This document shows, in pieces, positions 1 to 12,700 of a stretch of 64,000 bases of DNA (the stretch's first letter is position 1; each line of letters starts with the position of its first letter). Both the position numbers and the translations under genes were made by a program. Under the pieces are notes generated by a model that was not told the origin of the DNA, ran no database searches, and saw only the letters and a list, made by a program, of their open reading frames with translations. The stretch is from Oegoconia quadripuncta (taxonomy: Eukaryota; Arthropoda; Insecta; Lepidoptera; Autostichidae), in assembly GCA_949316235.1 (NCBI GenBank), contig OX438750.1, forward strand, positions 13,952,865 through 14,016,864, written 5' to 3'.

Positions 1-2540
1 ATTATTGAACCAATTATTATTATTATTATAAAATAAATTGATATTCAATGAAAAATTAAGAAAATATTGCAATTTTAGAGTAGAGAAAGCCCCTTTCTCG
101 TACCGAGAAACTGTTGAGGAGGATTGGTCAAACGTTCGATCGACTGGTCGATCACTAGAGTTTTTGCAGTCAATCGAACGAGAATAATTTTCTACAGGTT
201 CTTTTGTCGTGGTGGCCCGTGCAGGTAAATGTACTTATAAAGGAAAATTACAATATTTGTAAATATTGATTACATCGTTTGATAATGTTTGATTGTAATC
301 TTATCTGTGTTTACACGTTATTAGGTACGCGTGCCCATTCAGTTAAAACTTTCATATTTCTCTCAATCTGATAAATTATTTTTACTGATATTTATATATG
401 CCATGTGTTTTATTACACGGCTGGCACAAATAAATTTTCGATTGTCCGATTAGGTACAATCGGGTTCGTAAGTTCATATCCTGACCCAGCTTAAAGGATT
501 TAGATATTGTCGAACATATTTGTATTTAAATCGTTCGATAAATCTTATACAAAGTGTCCAGTCAGACCTTGCTTAAACGAAATATTTCCACCTAAAACAT
601 CTATAGACTTGAGATAGATATACAACGTCACGGCTTTTATCCTAAACAGTCAGATATATCTCCAAACTTAAGCGCTGGGGTGTTCTTCCGCACTTTTTTG
701 TACCTACTCCGTTCCTTCTTCGCGGACGAAATTGTCCGATTTGGATTTTTTGTCCGACCTATAAAAAGCCCGTCATTTGCGCTGCCCCTTTTCACAAAAA
801 CATCTAAATAACTTCGTTGTTTTTGAAGAGCTATTTTTCGGTATACATTATATATGCACAGTTTTTTGGGATATAAACTATAATTATAGGTAAATCAGTC
901 TCTGCGTATGAGAAAGAGTTTTCTAGTAACATTTTTTGACATTGTCAAAATAGCTGAATTTCCCTTTGTGAATTCTAGCATTACGTACGTGAAGAAGTCC
1001 ACCAGAGGATATGATACTATACTGATAATGTTGTCACGCGCAAAGGGAATGTATCAAAACGAATTTATACACCATCTGCATCTGGAGGACGTAGGTATAT
1101 GTCAAGTATTCTCAATTTAAAGTAAGCTATTAAAGCCCGAGGGAGCTAAAGTTGTATGGATCTTCCCTTGGGTAACAATGACATTTAAATTTGGAACGCC
1201 AAAATGTCAACAAAAACTATTAAAAATAGTTTCGAAAAAAAAAACAAGGCTGTTCAAGGCATGACCTCCTTGGTCCAAAAATTTATAAAATTTGACATTT
1301 GACACATCAAAGGAACTTTACTCCTATGAAAAATATTTAACAAAAAACTGGGCTGCATGTCTTAGCTATAAACTTTCCTTTGCCTACGGAACTAAATATC
1401 TAAAGAAAAAATCAGTGATTTTTACGGCGATATTTATTTATATTTAACCTCACAGTAGTGTGTATAAACTAGAATACCTATGCTCCTCGGGAATAAAAGT
1501 GTCTTAGCCTTGGGCAGACTTGAATCCTTCGCTTTATTCAAGATTCTTACCATAATTCCCTCGCTTCGCTGGGGAATTAACATCTTAATTCTTTATAATT
1601 AACTACAGAATCCTTCAATTCGCTCAGAATTCAATATGTTGCCCGTGACATAAGACACTGCTTTATCCCTTTAGAAGCACCAATCTACTATTATGCGTAA
1701 AGGACTTCATTCCTAGCAAAGGGACGATACGAATGAGGCTAAAAATACGATAAGACTCTGCACTTCACATATAGATAAACAGAGTAGGTATATATACCTT
1801 CTTATAGATATAAATCCGTCTATTGTATGCAAATTATATTTAAAAGTACTAACTATTTTCACTTACCCTTTCACAAGACATAAGCGGCTACATTTTAAAG
1901 GTTCTCACACATCAAATTTAACGATTTTTATTAGGTTAGTTGATTTAATATTATTGGTTTCAAATTCGGTACTTGTATAAATTTCGATTGCTGTTTAATA
2001 TGCTTCGTAATGTTATCACTTTAGCGACTGTCCATCTTTTCTCTCATATTATTTCATATAAAAAGAAATCGAATCCGCTTTTTAATTAATTATATAATTT
2101 GTGTTGTATTTTAAGTGAAATCCAAAGTGGAGTAGAGCCAGTCCGTGGCACGGGTCGCGGACACAAGCGGGTAACTGCAGAAAACTAATTTTTCTAACAA
2201 TCGGTAACGCCCTTTCTATTCCAAGAAATTGATTTGCGATTAGCCTCTACTTTCACCTGAATTCGTTTGCACTGCATCGCGGTGAATAAAGATTAAGTTC
2301 CATTACTGCGGTAGTTATTTTCTCCACTATGATAAATCGCAATATCAGTCGGTGATTCTTTTATCGACTTTGCAATTGTAGAGAAAAAATAACGGGCCCA
2401 GTGCGTATCTAATAGGGTTACATTACTTTCGACTTTCAATTTATGAACTATGAACATAGATTGGAACAGATATATCGATTTTCCCAACAAGCTGAATCCC
2501 AGAGTTATTTAAAACCTTTTTTTCTAGTTTATAGTTAACT
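1..2540. other. No recognisable gene
   Basis: AT-rich sequence with only short, unconvincing open frames. At about 603-705 there is a stretch resembling one end of the inverted-repeat element at 46612-47101 (shared 'cacggc.tttatcc' and 'ttaagcg..gggtgt' blocks), so this is probably old MITE debris. I see no exon with convincing splice sites on either strand. Confidence 0.5.
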
Positions 2541-2544
2541 GGAT

Positions 2545-2880
2545 ACGCGTTTGACCACAATCTCACCTGATGGGAAGTCACGATGTGGCCGAAGATGAAG
2601 CACGCGATCTCAGTAGATGCCTATTCACCCTGCTTTTGAAGATCCCAAGGTTGTAGGATTAAGGAAAGAGTGACGCCGGAAGGAAGTTCCATGCCTTGGC
2701 TGTTCGCATTATGAATGAAGAGTCGAACCGCTTAGTGCGAATGTTCGGTATGTTAACTACATACGGGTGGAATCCCTCCCCACGCCTAGTAGACCGAAGA
2801 AATGGCGATGGTGGAATAAGATTGTGTAATTCCAACGCACACTCACCGAATATTTATTTTAATTTATTTAACTTACGTTC
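2545..2880 (-). pseudogene. LINE ORF2 C-terminal fragment (non-LTR retrotransposon)
   Basis: Read on the minus strand, this encodes the end of a non-LTR retrotransposon reverse-transcriptase ORF, with the hallmark 'TAKAWN.LPAS.FP' followed by 'YNLGIFKSRVNRHLL'. Stop codons interrupt the frame, so it is dead. A second copy of the same segment lies in the opposite orientation at about 32041-32290, inside an intron of a Ly6-type gene. The LINE clade cannot be told from this short piece. Confidence 0.7.
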
Positions 2881-3304
2881 TTTTTAAATTGAGAAAATAA
2901 TTATGGGAAGTGCAGCATTGGTATTGGATAGTATAGATGGATGGATGGATTTTTACTTTTTAAATAGTTTTTACATAACTTTAAAACCAAAAAACCCAAC
3001 AGTAGGTATATTTGGCATTTCACGGGCGCCATATTGGATTTTTTTACAATAAAATGTATGGGATCAATACGAATCAAACGACACCACGCTCTTCAAAACA
3101 TCGGTCAAGCCGTTTATGCTACAGGAGAAAACATAGAAATCTACATACATACATACACTCGAAAATCATTACCCTCCTGTGGGCAGTCGGGTAAAAAGGA
3201 AAGTGGCATAAAATTTTTGGTTAACTTTGATAGTTAAAATATGGTTGAATTTAGTTAAAAAATAGTAAATGCAAATCTGAAATTATTTCTTTTGATTCAT
3301 ATTA

Positions 3305-3632
3305 GGCGCCTCCGTGGCTCAATGTAAACAACATTGGGTTTACGATTCGGAGGTCGCAGATTCGATCCACAGGGGGTACATGTTTAAGTACTCGGTTTGG
3401 TTGGTGGTAGGGCATTTTAAATATCCGCCTGGCTAGCTACCACCATCTTATCTAAATCTGCCGCCAAGCAGCAATGTCAATAGCATTGTTGTGTTCCGGT
3501 TGTCAGAGATAAGATAGACAGTACCCAAATGTGTTGGGGTTTCCGAGTCAGTACGCTTCCACCTACGACCTCATCTTCACTTAACATCAGGTGTGACTGA
3601 GGTCAAGAACCAACCTGTTGTGCATAAAAAAA
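3305..3632 (+). repeat. tRNA-derived SINE, family A (full length)
   Basis: Starts 'gcctccgtggctcaatgtaa', contains a tRNA-like B-box region (ggtcgcagattcgatcc), a conserved body ('ctagctaccaccatcttatc', 'cggttgtcagagataagata') and ends with a short A-rich tail after 'caacctgttgtgcat'. Further copies lie at 13917-14249, 44368-44697, 44874-45208 and 56683-56997, with a 3' fragment at 32287-32410. Multiple dispersed copies in both orientations identify it as a SINE and not a tRNA gene. Confidence 0.85.
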
Positions 3633-3746
3633 ATTGTAGAATGATTGTTACAATAAGCTTGTTCCTAATTTTTTGCACATGGATGAAATGTCAGTGACGA
3701 ATACAAATATTTTCTAATCGGTTGATATATGTACTTATACTTATAT

Positions 3747-3860
3747 GGTTGTCTGGAAGAGATCGCTATAAGCGATAAGACCGCCTTTGTACACCTGTTA
3801 AAATAATGTCACTACATATGTATATTTTTAAGCTGTGTAACAAAAAAGAATTTTTTCTTT
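3747..3860 (+). repeat. LINE 3' tail
   Basis: Contains 'ctggaagagatcgctataag' followed by 'cgataagaccgcctttgta', the short conserved 3' end seen at several other sites in this window (for example 5241-5350, 34880-34990 and 63340-63420). It is followed by a (CTTT)n run at about 3856-3875. Confidence 0.6.
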
Positions 3861-3914
3861 CTTTCTTTCTTTCTTAGGTACTATACAAATATTTTTTGTA
3901 AATATACATATTAT

Positions 3915-4056
3915 TTAATGAAAACATCCATATCTCGGGTACACGTGCCCGTATTCATAATATAAATATATGCCCCAAACGAGATTCGAACCCGCGACCT
4001 TTTGAGTCCAGCAGTCACGGTTTCTAACCACTACACCAAACAGATGGTTCAACCAT
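3915..4056 (-). repeat. tRNA-derived SINE, family B (copy)
   Basis: On the minus strand it reads 'tttggtgtagtggttag' then 'gggttcgaat' and the body ending in 'catccataac'-like sequence. Related copies are at 6317-6600, 35281-35530, 48452-48530, 49296-49520, 49948-50020 and 59764-59995. Confidence 0.75.
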
Positions 4057-4646
4057 CTAATTGAATTTCGACTATCTTTACTACCGCGTTCACGTTTACG
4101 TGACGATTTGTATGGAGAAATGTGCAGCGCCTCTAGCGGATAGTTTACAAAACGATTTTTTTCATAGGGACTTTTTTCGTAAACGTGAACGCGATCGAGA
4201 CAAAACTCCACTGATCATATTATTGTGTACATTTCCTGCATTATGAGAAACTGCGCAGCCCAGAGAGCCGCACTGCATGGGATGGTTTCAACTCCATGGC
4301 TCCTCGGCAGTAGCGTGCACAGCCTCAAAGGCCGGCAACGCATCTGTGACCCTTTTGGTGTTGCGGGTGTCCATGGGCGGCGGTGATTGCTTTCCATCAG
4401 GTGACCCGCATGCTCATTTGCCGCCCTATCATATATAGGAAAAAAAAAACACAGCGTTTTGTCACAGGTTAGGCATAATGATAAAATTTGCTATTAAATG
4501 AGAAAAAATACAATCACAAAATCATAACTTACTATTATACTGGATGAGTTTTTTTACCGTAAGGAAAAGAATAGGACATATTAGGTAAGTGAAATAGAAT
4601 GTATTGGCATAGGTAGTTTTTTTTTTCAAAACCATCATGGAATAAA

Positions 4647-4880
4647 GTGTTTAATTTACTCCCCCCTCCTGATGTTCCTAGGCGATCCTGCATTACAAAA
4701 ACACTTGCCTGTCCTAGAGCCACCACAAACTTTCTTTTTCACTCCTTTAGTGTTCAAGCAGCCATGATGTGGAATAAACTGCCAAAATTAATTCAGGACA
4801 GCCCTTCAATTGCAGTATTTAAGAAAAGGCTAAAAGAGCATACCTCTCCCATCTTTCGTGATATTAGTATGTGTATGTAG
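4647..4880 (+). pseudogene. LINE ORF2 C-terminus (Jockey/CR1-like)
   Basis: The open frame ends with 'FHSFSVQAAMMWNKLPKLIQ' and then 'SIAVFKKRLKEH'. This is the typical tail of Jockey/CR1-type reverse-transcriptase ORFs, where aromatic/Trp-Asn-x-Leu-Pro precedes a basic 'F+.+L+' end. It is 5'-truncated, and its 3' UTR runs to about 5190, ending in 'caataaagaataat'. It lies inside the MITE-like element described separately. Confidence 0.7.
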
Positions 4881-5240
4881 GTTTATAGTATATATATATT
4901 TAAATTATGTTATGTATATATTTCGCAGTAGGTATATGTAATATATTTAGTGTAAGTTTATTATTCAGTTATCTTTCCTTTTTTATTTGTTTTATTATTC
5001 GTTATAGGATTTTTTCTTTTGCACACAATTTACTGCTAAACCCCAAATTTACTAAGTTTCCTATTTCAATGCTCAGGTTGGCTGGAAGAGATCTCTTAAA
5101 GAGATAAGTCCACCTTTGTACGTGACCTATTGTTTGTACTCTGTTATTGTAATATTTTGGTGCAATAAAGAATAATTATATTATTATATTTATGCATGCA
5201 CCCTACCTGTTTTTCTACCTACAAATGTCCCGTAGCTGTG

Positions 5241-5350
5241 GGTTGTCTGGAAGAGATCGCTTTTAGTGATAAGACCGCCTAATTGTGTTCTATTGTTATC
5301 ATCAAAATTATTGTAAATTATTTTGCGCAATAAAGAGTATTTGTATTGTA
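5241..5350 (+). repeat. LINE 3' tail
   Basis: 'gttgtctggaagagatcgct' through 'gataagaccgcc' to 'gcaataaagagtatttgtat' with a (TTGTA)n end. This is a short 5'-truncated retrotransposon end, next to the 4.6-kb LINE remnant. A poly(T) run at about 5420-5441 follows. Confidence 0.6.
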
Positions 5351-6316
5351 TTGTATTGTAATTATAAAGTGTTATTATGTGTCATTTTACGGTCGCGTTT
5401 GTAGCCTATCCCACATTTTTTTTTTTTTTTTTTTTTTTTTTATGATTGACTGGATCACACACTGTTCCACAATCCACCACATATTTGACAATTGACACAA
5501 CCACATAATTACATCATTAAATTAAATAAATAAAGAAAACTTGGAGAAAATATGAGTTCCAAATAAATTTCGCATGATAGGAACCCTGCGAATCACGCCA
5601 GTCGCATATCAATATACGCCTGGTGCTTGCGATTTTGAAAAAAAAAATACTTATACCAATAACTTTTATATAACCTACCTAATATGCCCTGATTTTTTCC
5701 TTACGGTAAAAACACTCATCAGATATAGTAATCCTCGCAATTGTTTAGAATATTTCTGTTCACATCAGTATGAATCAGCTATGCATTTCGAGGAAAGCTT
5801 ACAAATTGCTAGGGTAGGCACTAATTTTCTGCCTGTATGGACGGCACGCTCGGGGCAGGAGGGCTAGTAGTTATGTGGGACTCTGCCCGAAGGCCATACC
5901 CACCAAAAACCCAACGATGTTCCTCCACTCACGCCGTATAGTTGCGTGGACACAGGGAGGAATCTCCTGGTCCTGCTAATCAAGAAGGCGCATGGGAACA
6001 CTACAGCCCCGTGTCAGCACCCGGCCTCACTAGGTAAGGGGGAGTACGGGCACACGCCCTTCAACTGGTCCCAGCTCTCCTGCGGCGCATCAGCGTCGCT
6101 CTCTCTCCGCCGCCTCGTTCTGCGAGATCACGCACTCGCAGGAGAGGACCGCTTTCCACGACCTCTAGTTGGCGACCATAGCCTTAACTACGGCCGGCAA
6201 GGAGAGGTCCTCCCCTACCGCTGCATCGAGATCCGAAGGAACCTAACACAACCTAATCAACCCATTCTGAGTAACAGTTTTTTGCAATAGTGGAAATGTA
6301 TGCCGTAGATAAAGAC

Positions 6317-6600
6317 CTGTTTGGTGTAGTGGTTAGCAAGTCTGACCACTACACCAAAAGGTTGCGGGTTCGAATCCCGCTAGGGGCATATGTTTGTGTG
6401 ATGAATACATGTGACATGTGTACCCGAGTTATGGATGTTTTCATTTTAAGTATTTATTTACAAAAAAAATGTATTTATGTATTATATCAACCATATTCTG
6501 GTATCCACAACACAAGCATATAGTTGCTTACTGTGAACTACATGGCGATGGTGTGTATGTCTAAGGATATTTATTTAGATAACAATCCGCCTGGGCTGTT
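6317..6600 (+). repeat. tRNA-derived SINE, family B (full-length copy)
   Basis: Begins 'gacctgtttggtgtagtggt', has the B-box 'gggttcgaatcccgctaggg', then a body with 'gtgtacccgagttatggatg' and ends after 'ctaaggatatttatttagat'. The anticodon-arm region contains a self-complementary 'ggtgtagtgg...ccactacacc'. It is not a functional tRNA because the acceptor and anticodon geometry is absent and the sequence is dispersed. Confidence 0.75.
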
Positions 6601-7371
6601 ATCTATACTGAATAGCTAACTTAACCCGACATATCCAATAAGAACTGCAAAGAATTCCCAACGAATTGTTTTCTATCGAAATGCATGTAACTTGTCTATT
6701 TCACTTTCGTTTGTAAACGCTTTATTGTACCTATACAACAAAATACATTAATCGTTTTGTCGATCAAAACAAGCATTATTGCAAAGTAAAATGTATTTCA
6801 TGGTTAATTTTGACAATGCGCTCCCTGTTGCGCTTATGATTGTCACTGCTACCGGAGCAAGTTATTATTTTATTTGTGAAATAATAGGAGATAACAACAG
6901 AAAGTTTCATCAATTAGATCGGTTACAAGCTACAAGCATTTATTAAAATTTTTAACCATAATCATAAAAACAGGATCTTTCTAGATGCTAGAATATACAA
7001 AGTGGATTTCTGCTATAGACAATGCTGTCGATTCGGGTGTACACCAACTAAAACCAGTTTTAAAGTAGTACTGTCTCTTTCTCCCTGGAACAGTACGATG
7101 TGACGGCACCACTCCAAAACTAGTTTTAGTTTGATGTAGGTACATCCGAATCGACACCAATGTCAGAAAACTGTGCTGAAATTGTACCAAAAAGTACCCA
7201 GAGGAAACAATTTGTGCCACTGTAGTGCAATATTATAGACATAGACATATACTTATTTGACACTACACTATAACAGCAACAATATTAATAATAACAAATA
7301 ACAACAATATAAAGAAAACAGGAGAGATTTTGAAATGCGGTGAGTGCAGTGTGATGTCAAAAAAATCTAAT

Positions 7372-7735
7372 GTTCCCAGTAGTTCTGTTGGACAGTTCTG
7401 TTGGCCGAACTAATGGGAATTTTTGTCTCACTAGTTCTATGAACAGAACAAATGGTACTAGGGATTCCCAGTAGTTCTGTCGAGTTATAATTCGAGTGCG
7501 AGCGAAGCGAGCACGGGAGTTTTTGGCACCCCGACATGGATAGGTTAGGTTCGAAGGGTATGGCGTAAGCGAGCCATACCCTTCGTGTTAGGTTGACATG
7601 TTATTCACTAGAACTAGTGGGACAAAAAAATCCCACTAGTTCGGTCAAAAAAAGTTCAAGTTATTTACAGAACTAGAGAGACAAAAATTCCCATTAGTTC
7701 GGCTAACAGAACTGTCCAACAGAACTACTGGGAAC
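7372..7735. mobile_element. MITE with 67-bp terminal inverted repeats
   Basis: The left end (7372-7438, starting 'gttcccagtagttctgttgg') is the reverse complement of the right end (7669-7735), with about two mismatches in 67 bp. The 364-bp element has no ORF. Its middle carries a smaller hairpin around 'cgaagggtatggcg...' to 'ccatacccttcg' and the motif 'gcgagcgaagcgagc'. No clear target-site duplication was identified. Confidence 0.8.
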
Positions 7736-7861
7736 AAAGGAAAAAAATGAGCATTCTGGTGTCACGTGTTGCTGGAAAACTCATTCGCCTACGCAGAGAC
7801 TGCTGAATGATTATCTAATATTATAATTTAAATGCCAAGTGCATAATCTAATAAACACTAT

Positions 7862-7980
7862 GTATTTCTAAGGTTTGCTAGTAGAAAACTCTATCGGAGT
7901 TAAGCTCGCCGCCTTTGTACATTTTATATACAATGCATATTTCTGTAACAATTTTGTGTATAATAAAGATATTATTATTA
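7862..7980 (+). repeat. LINE 3' tail
   Basis: Short retrotransposon end ('aaactctatcggagttaagc', 'gccgcctttgtac', then 'aataaagatattattattat'). Beyond it, 7981-8350 shows only a small hairpin at about 8170-8203 (aaagccaca...tgtggcttt). Confidence 0.5.
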
Positions 7981-8373
7981 TTTTAAATTCTTATTTTCTC
8001 CTCTTTTGATGGTATTACCTTATCACGTGGGCCATAGCCAAGCATGATAAGGGATACCGAGTTATGGTACGCGATTATCAGTTATGGTTTCAGACGTTAA
8101 AAATTTCCTAGCAATGCGGCATGTATCTAAATACATTCAATTTAAATACAAAAAATTCAAATACAAAATAAAGCCACAATTCAAAAATTGTGGCTTTTTG
8201 CAATGTTTCTATAATATGAGTTGGGATATGTTGGGTATTGAGGCTGTTGCTTAAGGTTTTAGGAATTACACCTGTCGTGGATATTACAATGGGAACTATA
8301 TGAACTATGTGTACTTGCCATCATCATTATTATTAAATTTAACATTAAAACACACTAGATACAAAACAACTCT

Positions 8374-8379
8374 TTTATT
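8374..8379 (-). terminator. Candidate polyadenylation signal AATAAA
   Basis: Minus-strand AATAAA followed immediately by a GT-rich stretch ('gagttgttttgtatc', 'gtgtgttttaatg'), as expected for a cleavage/polyadenylation site. It would end the bromodomain gene's transcript with a 3' UTR of about 1.4 kb (9767 to about 8355). The intervening sequence is AT-rich and ORF-free, which fits a 3' UTR. An intermediate signal was not found. Confidence 0.4.
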
Positions 8380-9767
8380 ATCATAGGAGTTCCTTGCCAT
8401 AATTTTAGGTAAATAAGTTAAATAATAAAATCACAACTTAATGAATACTTAAAATTAACTCGAACGTCATCAATTTCAAATTTCAAATTTGGAATTTCCC
8501 CGTAATTCATCGAACACGCAACATTCACCAAAAAAACTGCATCAAACTCCGACGTCGTAAGCAATTCACTTATTTTCTATGGCAGGTAAAATGGATTCAA
8601 AAAATATATACCAATGTGGGACACGAAATGAACAAATTAGATAAAAAATAACGTTGCTCGTAATATATAAATCCAGTATTATGGATACTTGTTGACAATT
8701 TCGACTCATGAGAAGTCTAACGCTGCAGTTTTCAAATTAAAATTACATTTATAATAAGCGTTGTCGTCAATAATAAATAACTAAAGTCAAGTTCGCGTTA
8801 CGCTTCCCATGATACGAAATACAATGAAATTACTAATAGGTACGCGTTATATTTGATAAAATCAGTGTATTATAACACATGGCGCGGGATTTACAACAAC
8901 TTAAAGTTTTAAGTTCCAAATTTTTACATTTATTCCCACTATTTACAGGTTTCAAGCGAATCGTACAACTAATAATTAAGCGTGAAAAACGATTCAAATT
9001 ATGAACTTTTACCTAAATATACATCACAGATCGAGATATAAAAAAGAACTAATATCTATTCCACATATTCCAGAGTTACTTGTGCGACCGGAGCTACGAT
9101 AGGGCAAGCGACTGCGAATCAATCAATTCATGGGATAAAGAAAATGCAACTACTCATTTGTCGCATCAAAACATAAATTTGTTTTTCTGCATACAAAATC
9201 AACACGGGGTGCGTAGTTAATGAAGTTAATGGAAGAATACATGAAGAAAAGCGATGCGTACAAAACGAAATTACAAACTAATCGTGCAAGGAAACAAGAC
9301 AAGAATTAAATAGAGAAAAATTCAAGTAGCGCTCCATTATTGGTAGCGGAATAAAGTCCATTCGAAAAACTGGCAAGCACTTACACATTAAATTGATAAA
9401 TCTTATGTATTATGAGTTCTGATAACTTCACTGACATTTGTTTTAAAAAATCATTCTCTGATTGACTAGATGTTTCTTAAATAACCTACTCGATGCATTG
9501 CTATGCTTCTTTACAAATTATGTGTGCATGTCATCAGATTTTATTTTATCATCTTAGATTTTAATGCTAATAATGGTTGTGCGACTACGTCGTTGAAAGA
9601 AATAAATATAAATAAAATATTTTAAACAAAATAAATAAGTTTCCAAAAATTTGTATCGTAAATAACTTTCTCGCTATATATTATTATATATTCAATTCCC
9701 TTGTCAAAGACATCACTCCTTAAATTTTTGTGAACAGCCACCGAAGGGAAACTATTTCAAAATCACT

Positions 9768-12700
9768 CTACTTTTTGTCATCTCCACTAGTTTTAGAATC
9801 GGTTTTTTTATTAGCGTCTTCATTTTTGGTCTCTGTGTTGTTTAAGTCACATTCTTTTTCATCTTTCTTATTTTTATTAGAAATTTCAGAAGTTTCAACA
9901 TTTTCTTGAGATTTGGTTTTGTTCTCCCACTTATTTTGAAATTCGTCATTTAATAACATCTCAAAGTCGCTTGAGATTTTATTTACATTTTTCTTCATAT
10001 TGGGATCCGGGTAACTCTAGAGAATCGAACATAAACTATTATTTCAACATTATTGAGAACAAGCTATTAGAAAGATAACTACAACTTTAAAGTATTTTTT
10101 AGTATTATGTTACCTTAAGATAAAGTCGAACGTTGTTGAATATACGTCTAAAATCCTGAACAACTTGTTCATATTCAGTATATGAAGAATTCTTGAGTTT
10201 AGTTGATATATCATGGAGACACATTGGATACTTCACTACTTCATAAAATCGCGGCGCCTGAAATAATAATTTCGACTATTTCATGTCATCTGTCAACACA
10301 TTCAGAGATACTGCAACCTAATTATGTTTAATACTACTACTTTGTAATCTCACTCTGTGTCCCGAAAAATCAAATATTGATATATTATTTTTTAAAGTCT
10401 TCCAAAATTTATATTTATTTTGGACGTACCACTTTTATGTCCATATCGTGTTGGATGAAGGCAGATTCGCTGACTTGAGACAAATTCGTAAGTATTGACT
10501 CAAATTTCTTCACAGTGGCCGCAGGTAGAGGTTTCTTTTTCTTGGGGTGATACCACATGCCAGAAACAGCTACTTTCGATTTCCCATTAGATTTTTTCTG
10601 GTTGTCATCTCTCACGTAGTTACCGGTGTGATCAAAATTAGGACATCGCGTATTTTCCTTAGATTCTTCATTTTTGCCATCGGATATTTCAACATGATCA
10701 TCAGATTCTACAGATTTATGTTCGGAATCCAGGAATTTTGCCGTATCATCTGCAAAAATACATTGTTCTTGACTCTTGGCCAAGACATACTCATGCTTAG
10801 CAACTTGTTGATCCCATAGATTAGGCATTTCTTTGGACATAAAATGATTTGGAAGCAGTCCAGTAGACCAGGCATTGTTCTGCTCCATGCAATGCTTTAC
10901 CTGTTTGAAATCCTCGGAAAATTCATCACTAGCGGTAAGCCCTAAAGCATCATACAATCGTGCTGTATCAGATTTGGATCCTTCGTGGATAAAATCCATT
11001 AGCTTAGGAGCAGACTGCTTAGCAGCTTCCCAAGCACGATCTGAGGTCATAGAAGTCAAAATATCCAGTGAATCGACAGCTCTCATGTCTATACACGGAA
11101 TTCCATGTCTAGGAATCATTTTCTGGTCATCACCAAAAATGTCATCAGCACGTCTGGACATCAGGCAAGGCCATGATTCCATGCTGTATTTAGGTTGTGG
11201 TGCCAAAGTTACAGGAGGAAAAGGAACTTTCATTTTTAAAGGGGCCATATTATCTACCACTGAGTTGTCGTATACCACATCTTGCGAAGTGCCTTGTACG
11301 TAAGAGGATATCGGATCAGCGGGTTTTATAGGCACCTTGTAGCTTCCAGGCTTCATGTAAACTTTAGACAACTCGTGAAACTCATCATTTTCGGGATCAA
11401 TAAATTGCACGGGGCCAGAGATATTATTTGAAATCGTCACAACATTCGAAGGAACTTGAATGCTGTGAGAGTGATGAGTTATAAAATCGCTAGGTTCTTT
11501 TTGGACCATCTGACCCCACGCCGCAAAAAAATCGGCCTCTTCCTTTGTATCGCCGCAGCTGTTATTTTTCTGCATATAACAGCCCCTCATTTCGGCAGCT
11601 GCAGCCATGCTCGGTATCAAAGTTTTCTCGACATGACTCAAAGGAATCATTTTAGCTTTTAATTCCATGTCTCTACGTTGTAACAAATCGCATGGCATGT
11701 TTCCCATAAGTGGCTGACCTGGAGCCTTACCGAGTTCTGCATCCATTTTATGTTTCAACTGGGTATATAATTCCCTTTGGTCAGCATGACACATACCTTC
11801 CAGAGCGCGAAAGTCCGGTACGTTTGTAATAGTCCAAGATTGACGAGGCTTTGCTTCGCGGACGCTACAAGGGTCACATTTATACTGTGCTTTTTGGAAG
11901 CTGTCCATATCACTCTGATCGTTCAACGAATAGAAAGTATGGGCACTGGGAGGAGGCACGACTGGAAATTTTTTATAAGTTACTCCAGACCTTGCAGGCC
12001 ATGGACCTTCATTGTAGCTTTGTGAAGTCCCTTGTGCCTGATTCTGAACCCACGGCGGTTGAACTGCGTTGAACGGCTGAGGGGAGGCATTTACAGGTCT
12101 AGGAGTACTAGCATGTGGCTTCACGGGCTGAAATTTATTTTGATTTTGGTGCCGTGGAGCTGCCGAGTTAGTTGCGTAATAGTTATGAGTAAAACTCTTC
12201 TGTTCCATAGTGAAACCGTGATCAAGACATTTGAATGTTTTATAAATATGCGTTAACATTTCTTTGGTAACGGCTTGCCATTGCACAAAGCATTCTCTTA
12301 TATTGGGACTATAATATTTATTTTCAATTCTAGAAAATGTGTCATGTTTTTCACTAAGTAATTCCTTAACACCCTTCCATCCGTCAAGAATTCTTACAAA
12401 AGAAAATATGAAGTTCTTGATAACCCAAGGTATTCCTTGAGAATGAAGATTAGCAACGGCGCTGTCGGGCTTCTGGACATTTGACCGAGTTTTTGCACAA
12501 ATCGAGTGTATGTTCTTGAAGCAAGGTCTATTATGATGAGCAATAGCTATGTTCTCTGCGTCAGTACAAGCTTCTATTGCCAGTTGAACAATTTGGTTGG
12601 GAATTTGATCATGAATAACAATCTTATCTAATGCTGTTAATAGGACGTCGGAAGATCCCGATGGTTTATTTTTATCATCGTCTTGATTATTGGCTTTCTG

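Larger units (their letters stand above)
4543..5720. mobile_element. MITE-like DNA element interrupted by a LINE 3' end
   Basis: The outer ends form an inverted repeat of about 85 bp: 'gatgagt...ttaccgtaagg' at the left is mirrored at 5634-5720. A shorter relative without the insertion is at 61535-61858, and the sequence internal to 5388-5640 matches that relative in reverse complement. The interior (about 4640-5385) is a LINE 3' end, so the LINE inserted into the older DNA element. Confidence 0.65.

Noticed and set aside
6317..6400. tRNA gene candidate (also at 3915, 35281, 40247, 49296, 59764 and 63427)
   Set aside because: B-box and partial cloverleaf are present, but they are heads of dispersed SINEs with long bodies; the acceptor stem does not close.
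10547..12256. Several plus-strand frames of 68-142 codons
   Set aside because: They lie antisense to the 2.7-kb coding exon of the bromodomain gene, have no splice or domain support and reflect its codon composition.
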